Source of the DNA: Uranotaenia lowii
Lineage: Eukaryota > Arthropoda > Insecta > Diptera > Culicidae
Direction: 5' to 3'
Assembly: GCF_029784155.1 (NCBI RefSeq)
Contig: NC_073691.1
Span: 91,036,722 to 91,100,721, forward strand
DNA length: 64,000 nucleotides
Part shown: piece after piece, positions 57,840 through 64,000 of the stretch
Layout: each line of letters begins with the position of its first letter
Position numbering within the stretch: the first letter of the stretch is position 1
Notes under the pieces: generated by a model
The model's input: the letters and a program-made list of their open reading frames with translations, nothing else
The model's database searches: none
What the model was told of the DNA's origin: nothing
Translations under genes and position numbers: made by a program

Positions 57840-59060
57840 CGTGTTGCTCAAAAATTATAATAAAGCATGAATCACTACAAATCTGGACGCGTTAAAACGG
57901 GTCTATCTCGGAGCCATGTAAACGAAATAAAAATGTTTTGTAATCAAAATGTAGGGTTTTTATTGCACTTTAAAGGAAAAATAAGAAATAAAAATATTTC
58001 GATGTTTTTTTGTATATAATTTCGAACTTTTCGTCTAGAACCACTCATCAAAGTTTGGACACCCTATTCACTGACCTCAGCGGCCATTTTGTTCCACAAT
58101 CTCTTCATCTCTGTTGCTTCCCGAGTCGTCCTACCATTCTTCTTCATCTTCTGCTTGACAATTGCCCAAAATTTTTCGATAGGGCGGAATTGAGGGCAGT
58201 TGGGTGGGTTGATGTCCTTTTCGACTAAATCCACCCGTCGGCCCAATACCACTGTAGTACCTCCTAGCAGTAGTGGCAGCATGCCAAATCTGGCGAAAAC
58301 TTTACTAGCCTTTTGTGAGATCTAATGTACGAAAAAAAAAAACGTTTTTTAAGGCACTCCTCCTTGTACATTTCGGAGTCCATTGTCTTGTTTTTCACAA
58401 AAACCAGGGTTTTCGTCCGCAGCTGCAAATACCTTGCAAGATCAAACACTTTCTTACCAACTTATCGGCAAAAACGAATTTAAACTTGGCGGGGACATCA
58501 TCCCGACCAGTGCAGTGCACCACTGCAGTGGCTTTATACAATTTTTGGCCAGGAAGCTGCCCAAAATCCATCTTCACTTACGTTTCGTCATCCATGAGGA
58601 TGCATCCGTCGTACTTCGTTGGAGTCTTGTTGTATAACTTCCGGGCACGTCCTTTGGCTACTAAATTCTGCTTCAATGTCCGGTTTGGTTGCTTACTGGC
58701 CCGATAGGATCGTATTCCTTCGCGCAGACGAATCCTTCTCACGGTTCGCCGGTCGGCGTTGAATTTCTTGGCGATGTGTTTGCCTTGATCGTTCTCAACA
58801 CCTGCAGTTTCCGATCCTTAATTCCACAATACCGCTTGGTATGAACCTGCCAATCGATAGTATGCATGTAACTTTTTTGGAACAAAACGAATCGTAATGA
58901 AATTTTCAGCACTGATAAAGGAAACATTTCCGAACAAAGTACTGTCCAAACATTCCAGATCCAACAACTAGGAGCGCAATGGTATAATAAACAGTGCGTC
59001 CAGATTCATGGTGATCCATGCTTTATTTTCGTTACTTGAGAACCGAGCTGATTTTTTTTT
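57840..59060 (-). mobile_element. Second DD37E-type Tc1/mariner copy, minus strand
   Basis: Inverted ends: AATAAAGCATGAATCAC then CTGGACGC near 57856-57893, mirrored by GCGTCCAGATTCATGG near 58998-59030. The body carries a broken transposase on the minus strand. The ends differ from those of the 32.1-kb element, so it is another lineage. Exact termini and target are not resolved. Confidence 0.65.
58064..58577 (-). pseudogene. DD37E-type transposase remnant
   Basis: Minus-strand pieces read MKMDFGQLPGQKLYKA, then YLQLRTKTLVFVKNKTM, KFSPDLACCHYC (second catalytic D), and INPPNCPQFRPIEKFWAIVK (final E). D and E codons are about 113 nt apart in different frames, which is DD37E spacing with one base lost. 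It ends MAAEVSE at a TAG. Similarity to the 32.3-kb transposase is clear in PGQ, PDLA-CHY and RPIEK-WAIVK. The N-terminal part (58580-58920) is too decayed to read with confidence. Confidence 0.75.
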
Positions 59061-59344
59061 AAATATCTCTGTAAAGATGATAAGGAGATTCCTGTTTTTG
59101 TGAAAAATTAATGCTATAGGAAGTACGAAACAAATCCTCATGAAAATTTATTTAAGAAAATACGTACTTTTGTAGAAAAGAGTAGTGCTTATTATGACCT
59201 GGGTGCTCGTTAGGCCCTTATCTCCCCTATGTATTTTATATGAAAATGGTGACTCGTATAACGTCTGTATTTAGTGTTATCCGAGGTTTTACTTATCCGA
59301 GGAGGTCCATCCCCCGACTACCTCGTATCAGCGGAGTTCTACTG

Positions 59345-61329
59345 TACTTTGAAATTTCACAATAATTTTGCATCGTTTTTGCATACTATCTGACGCGATG
59401 GTAAATATAAGAATCTGGCTGGAAATATTTCTTAAAACTTTCAATATATATTTTTCGATTGGTATTGTTGTGAAGACGTAGAAAAAAACTAGCAAAATAG
59501 GCCAAATAAAACAATCATATACAGTTGAGTAATAAATCAAAAATCATTGTGCCACTTTTGAAGGGTTTTTTACCTCTGTTCAATTTTTTTCACGAATTAC
59601 GGACACTTAAAGCCGCAATCCTGAATATTTGAGAATGATCCGCCCACCGGCGGCCCTACTTCGTTTTTATTTCAAAATTTAAAAAAAAAGTCATAATTTT
59701 CAAAATGTAATATCTCTGAACCTAGAAGTCATAGAAAATTGACGAAATACTCGTAGAAAAGATTTTTTTTTAACTATTGATTGATTTTATTTATGTTTTG
59801 AGAAAAACTGACGTTTAAAACGTCAAATTACGGATCATGAATTGAAACGTTAGTTTTCTGTAGGAAAATATATTTTAATTTTCATTTTTATGAATGCATC
59901 GTGTTTTTAAAACAATTTCATGTAAGAAGCAACCATAATCCTAACTTAAAATTTCTAGTTTCCGAGATATTAAAGATTTATGTATTTTTTCCAGATTTTG
60001 TTTGTACATTAGAGTGCCCCAAATGACCTGACTTTTAAAAAAATATGCGCTTCAAGCTAAAATTGATCCCAGGCCTACACAGCAAGATCGAAAACGATGC
60101 ACGAAAACGGAACATCGATTTTGATGTTAAATTCGTGTATTAAATCGGTGTATTTTTTCAAGGATGTAATTTTTTGAGGCATGTAAATTTAGATCGAAAT
60201 CAATGCATGAGATTGGATCAAAACCGCCGTCCTGTAAAAAAACACAGGGATGTAAATTTTAACTATTCAGGTTTTTGCTTTTGTCTGTGAATGAATACGT
60301 TGCATGTATCGTTTTTAATTCACATTTATTTCCAAAACTGAACATAAAAAAATCATCACGGAAAGCGTCAGGCTGGAATTTGATAATTTTCGAAAAATAG
60401 GTACGTTTAGGTACATTTTTTCACGTTTTAAGATATTATGTAGTTTTATTTTTCAAATCGAGAATGAAGTATATTTATCGTTTTATTGTGATTTGATTGA
60501 AAAAAATATGTATATTCAGTTTAGAGTGAAATGTGTTGAAGTTGAAATAGCTAAATTTGATAAATTTATTACGTTTTGAAGAAATTTTTGAATCAATAAT
60601 AAGGCTACCGTGCATGATTTGATAAAAAATCATTCAGTTGTGAAACAATTTTAACAAGAATTATATAAAAATGTGACTTCTAGTCAGTTTTAAAATGTTT
60701 CCAAAAATGGTAGAAGTGCGTAAAAACTAAAACCAAAAAAGTAGTGAAAGGCGTGTTCTTTAGCCCCTGTGGTTATGCAAATTAGAAAAAATATTGTCTA
60801 ACAGTTTTCCTCAACGATTAAATTTTCCGTTTAACAAGAGTTGTTAAAAATCATAAAACTAAGCTTCTGTGAATTTTTCAGCGAAAAAAATTGGGTTGGT
60901 TCCTAACAGATATGATGAACACAGGAAAAGGAAATTAAATAATCCAATTCACCCCTACAGTTTCGCCGTTACTACTCTCCGAACTAACATGTGACTATCA
61001 TCCACTATTCGATAAATCAAAAAAAAAATTTAAATCTGGCACCTCAAAAATCATTGAAATCGGGCATTATTTGACGAAATGGCAGGCATGCCTTTAAAAT
61101 TGAATGTTTTGGTCGGTGTTGTCCCATCTTCAAAGCCTGATAACTTTTTTATCTTAACCCTAATCGGAATGAAGTCTTCGGATGAAATATTTGTCATAAT
61201 TAAAGTTTTAAGAAAAACAGGTTTTAAAAGAAATCAGCCGAAGAGGACTCAAGTTATCAAAAAAACTGGTTTTTCCTATTCCTCCCGAACAAAATTTCTC
61301 AAAATCCTGTACAAATAGTTTTTTGAAAC
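59345..61329. other. Unclassified AT-rich interval
   Basis: No gene seen. TGACGTTTAAAACGTCA near 59809 is a perfect palindrome. 60060-60300 has recurring GATCGAAA, AATCGATGCA and ATCGATTTT motifs that may be a decayed repeat. The 79-residue frame at 61079-61318 has no recognisable domain. Confidence 0.4.
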
Positions 61330-61960
61330 AACATTCCCCTAAGATCCCTTTTTTTAAATTTTGATCATATATTTTTGAAGGAATTTCACAAATCGCCGTC
61401 TTTTGCATTTTCTGACAGCTTGTAACTTCAAAAACTCGTTAATGAACTAGAAACCTTTTCGTGAGACAAAACAAAATTGTGATATTTTGATAATTAAAGG
61501 AGACTTGATCCTTTATTAAAGGAGACTTTATCCTTCGTTCAGGGTGTCCTAAACTATGGCAACAATCATGCAAAATCTAAAGATAAACATTCCATTGACT
61601 TTTTTGGTCATATTTGCTTTCAAGTGCTGACAAAAAGAATTCTAAGAATTTGTCTTCTCTCCTGTATTCATTGCATACTTAAAAGCGCAAATTAGAAAAT
61701 TTTCAGAAAAAGTACTTTTTTGAGTCCTTTTGAACAGGAAATTGTTGAATAAATATAAGTCATTGGATAAATGTGAATAAAATGAATTCTTTTGGACTCG
61801 AGGAATCAAGTGAACCCATTACATAGATTTTAGAAAACTTGTTCTTAAAAAATGAGAGTTTACTATTGGATTAAATATTAAATATGGAATAAATATTTAA
61901 AATTTTTCGTGTGGGAAACATTTTTAAGAGAAAAAAAAGATAGATACCTTATCTTGCATG
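61330..61960. mobile_element. Degraded relative of the 13995-14970 TIR element
   Basis: Shares GCCGTCTTTTGCATTTTC and TGACAGCTTGTAACTTC, the GTTAATGAACTAGAA block, AAAGGAGACTTGATCC (repeated) and an ATCAAGTGAACCCAT block with that element, in the same order. TIRs are no longer recognisable. Confidence 0.65.
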
Positions 61961-61970
61961 AACATGGCTT

Positions 61971-62370
61971 AGGTTGCCAGATTTTTTTCAGCACGTACCC
62001 GGCCGGAAAATCCAGCCTATTTTGTCCAAAAACCTGGCAAAATCCGGGCATTTGATTCCAAAATGTCGACCAAAAATCCGGGCAATATCCGGATACATTA
62101 GGTCAAAATCCAGGAATTACTCAACACAAATCAAGAAAAGGTAACATGAAAAAAACAATTTTTTCTAGCAATTTTTGTTCAAAAAATTTCGTTTCAGACG
62201 CAAAAATAAAAATTTTTACAACAATATTTTTTGGCAAATAAAGTGTATGAATCCGGGAAAAATCCGGGCCTTTTTCAATGAAATCCGGGCATCCGGGCCG
62301 GGCTGGACTTTTGTCAATTTTGAATTGAATAGCCGGGCAAACCCTGATAAAACCGGCCAATCTGGCAACC
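61971..62370. mobile_element. Small MITE, TIR AGGTTGCCAGAT, rich in CCGGGC
   Basis: AGGTTGCCAGAT at 61971 is mirrored by ATCTGGCAACCT at 62360. The roughly 400-bp interior carries at least eight ATCCGGGC or AAATCCGGG-type motifs. The opposing frames at 62175-62498 and 62121-62378 are artefacts of this repeat. Similar motifs occur at 6779-7140. Target duplication not clear. Confidence 0.7.
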
Positions 62371-63359
62371 TCAAACATGCATTCAAAGGAATTCTAAAAG
62401 GAATTAGAAATTTCATGCCAAGAAAAGTCACCGCACGTGTTTTCGGTGTTCATGTTGGAACTGTAAGCATTTACATTCCAAAATTGTCGTATATTTAGAA
62501 TGAAACAATTGTCATATCGAGAGATATCTCCTAATGAATGGGACCATTCTATGCAGCACCACAGGCAGTGATGGAAAAATATTGAGCCAAGATTACTCCT
62601 CGCTATATAGATAATGATGCTCTTGTTTGGTGTGGCCCTAGGGCTCCTTGACAGATTACTTCCCGTGCGACCCGAGAGAACCATTTACATCTTTATGCAG
62701 TTCTACTACTGTATAACTCTTGGTCGGGAATAAATTAGGAATGCCATTAACGCGGAAGAGAAATGATACAAATAATTATCTTTTATAATCCCTGCGTCTG
62801 CAGAGGGCACACAGCAGGAAACGCGTCCAGTGAAGAAAGAGATGAACGCAAGATTTTCACTTCCGCCACTAGCCATTAGGAAGTCGATAGCTTTATGGAA
62901 GTTTTTTTTAAATGTCATTCATTGAGGTTAATTCTGATTGAACGATTCAAAGGGGTTAAAAATTCAGACTTCATACAATTCATACAATACCATCAAGTGG
63001 GATGAAAAGCATCACTTTTCAACTCCAATGTCTTCTAGAAAATTCATATCCACACATAATCTTTAGACTTTTGCATTGATTGTAGTAAGGTTTATGAGGC
63101 ATCACATATAAAGGTATCCTTCCACTACATAAAGTTCGTTTATTCAGATATTTATACCCTAAACATTAGGCTTGAATTTTAATGAATTCAAGTCTTTAAA
63201 TATTCTATCTATAAGTTTAAAAATGCTTTCATTTTATCAAAAAACAACATACCAAAACAATCACAGTTTTTCCTTTTTTGACATACATTAAGGGTATTTT
63301 TTATAAGTATAACTTATACTGTATAAGTATTCGGTTGAGCTAGTATAGGGATACCATAC
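62371..63359. other. Unclassified interval
   Basis: No supported gene. The minus frame 62394-62684 has no recognised domain. The sequence is AT-rich after 62930. Confidence 0.4.
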
Positions 63360-63640
63360 GTATTCTTTCAAGAGTACTGTTTTTCGATCCAGAAAATGGG
63401 TTCTTCTTTATGGGAAGTTTTACCAAATGAACTCTTTTTGTTGAAATTCAGCTTTCCAAAACTTACTTCAACAGCTTGTTTTCATAAACATGCATTTTAA
63501 GTCGTTATATGAAGAAGCTATTAAGCCTACCCCCATTATAAAAAGTAAGCGCGATAAGCGCCTTTGAATATGCAATCATAAATCAACATGTATGCACACA
63601 ATTAAGGTGATATGCGCAAAAAAAAATGCGCACATTTCTT
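63360..63640 (+). repeat. Interspersed repeat, copy 2 (copy 1 at 1090-1400)
   Basis: See copy 1. The shared GCGATAAGCGCCTTTGA block is at about 63550-63567. The palindrome at the start is not preserved here (AAGAGTACTGTTTTTCGAT). Confidence 0.6.
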
Positions 63641-63845
63641 AAATAATAATTGTAAAGAAAATGTACGCGTCAACAAAAACAAACCTCTTTTTGAAATAAT
63701 TGTTTAATAAAGTTTTTATTTTGTGGTTGGTCAGCATAACATCTGAAAACTGCTATCTACTCGAATAATCCAACTTTTCACAATCTGAAAAATCTGTCAG
63801 ATTTTGATTGAATTGAGATTCTCGGTTTCTTGGTTTTTAATCACA

Positions 63846-64000
63846 GTAGAACCCCTAAAAGACGAAATATATACATCCTACTCCATCTGTTTTGCATACC
63901 CTCCGGGCGCAATGCTCGATAAACAGATGGATTCTGTATCAACGTGATGGCTGGGATAACGCGGGAGCTCAGAAAACCGGAGTTCGGATAAGCAGAGTTC
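63846..64000. mobile_element. Short pogo/Tigger-like MITE, cut by the window end
   Basis: CAGTAGAACCCCTAAAAGAC starts at 63846. The last bases, GGATAAGCAGAGTTC, are in reverse complement the start of a CAGTAGAACTCTGCTTATCC-type end, whose final five bases lie beyond the window. Same TIR type as at 56620. Confidence 0.6.

Larger units (their letters stand above)
57042..59229. mobile_element. Nested TIR element, TIR TAGGGGAGATAAGGGC
   Basis: TAGGGGAGATAAGGGCATAA at 57042 is mirrored at 59229 (reverse complement TAGGGGAGATAAGGGCCTAA), and both continue to a shared CACC. TA is at both edges. A partial internal repeat (GTAGGGGCATAATGAGAACC) lies at 57247. It resembles the TAGGGGAGA family at 13995-14970 in its first nine bases only. 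It hosts the DD37E copy below. Confidence 0.8.
56620..59344. mobile_element. pogo/Tigger-like TIR element hosting two nested elements
   Basis: The left end CAGTAGAAACCCGCTTATCA and the right end (reverse complement CAGTAGAACTCCGCTGATAC) start about 72-bp imperfect TIRs that share GAGGTAGT(G/C)GGG and end in GATAACAC. TA follows the right end; the left has AA, probably mutated. Two more TIR-like starts occur just inside (CAGTAGAGCCCCGCTTATTC at 56698 and a diverged one at 56797), so the left end may hold a small relative inserted in tandem. No pogo transposase remains. Confidence 0.75.

Noticed and set aside
62121..62498. Overlapping frames on both strands
   Set aside because: Caused by the CCGGGC-rich MITE at 61971-62370.
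1..64000. tRNA or rRNA genes
   Set aside because: No cloverleaf-like A/B box pair or rRNA-like conserved core was noticed by eye. A covariance-model scan was not possible.

Overview
This 64 kb window looks like dipteran, most likely mosquito, non-coding DNA built almost entirely of transposable elements (TEs). The reasons are AT-rich sequence, many TA-, TTAA- and 8-bp-target inverted-repeat elements, a BEL/Pao pol region, Jockey/CR1-like non-LTR elements, and two Tc1/mariner copies whose catalytic spacing fits the DD37E type first described in mosquitoes. I found no intact host gene, no tRNA or rRNA, no CRISPR array and nothing prokaryotic. Genus and species cannot be read from the sequence.

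Layout. 1-9.6 kb: inverted-repeat elements and short transposase remnants (TNP2-like fragment at 2.1-2.5 kb, DDE fragment at 4.4-4.8 kb, hAT-like fragment at 8.25-8.86 kb) and a TA MITE (5103-6070). 9.65-13.75 kb: a non-LTR retrotransposon with a hAT-type MITE inside its endonuclease. 14-16.6 kb: two TIR elements, the second split by a TTAA MITE. 16.6-19.6 kb: unclassified, partly GC-richer unique DNA. 19.6-24.7 kb: a decayed BEL/Pao pol with a hAT MITE and a local 106-bp duplication that replaces the RT active-site region. 25.4-27.5 kb: two arrays of a 13-bp satellite in opposite orientations. 28-32 kb: mostly unclassified, with a 40-bp palindrome and a duplicated repeat related to the BEL 3' region. 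32.1-33.4 kb: a complete but dead DD37E element.

33.44-46.32 kb is the structural centrepiece: a nest of insertions. A hAT-like element holds a Jockey-like non-LTR copy, which was hit by a hAT-like element, an unclassified CTGCC-ended element (itself holding a Tc1 fold-back and a retroelement), a probable solo LTR, and a second retroelement that holds a TA-flanked MITE. At three of these sites, removing the insert plus one target copy rejoins the surrounding reading frame or matches an uninterrupted paralogue.

49.3-54.1 kb: a 4.5 kb homogeneous array of the same 13-bp satellite. 54.95-56.14 kb: a fold-back element with long arms. 56.6-59.3 kb: a second nest (pogo/Tigger-like TIRs around AGGGGAGATAAGGGC TIRs around a DD37E copy). 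59.3-64 kb: unclassified sequence and further MITE copies, one cut by the window edge.

Nothing here works as a gene system. Every transposon reading frame I examined carries stops, frameshifts or deletions. The value of the window is as a record of insertion order, target-site preference and local rearrangement.
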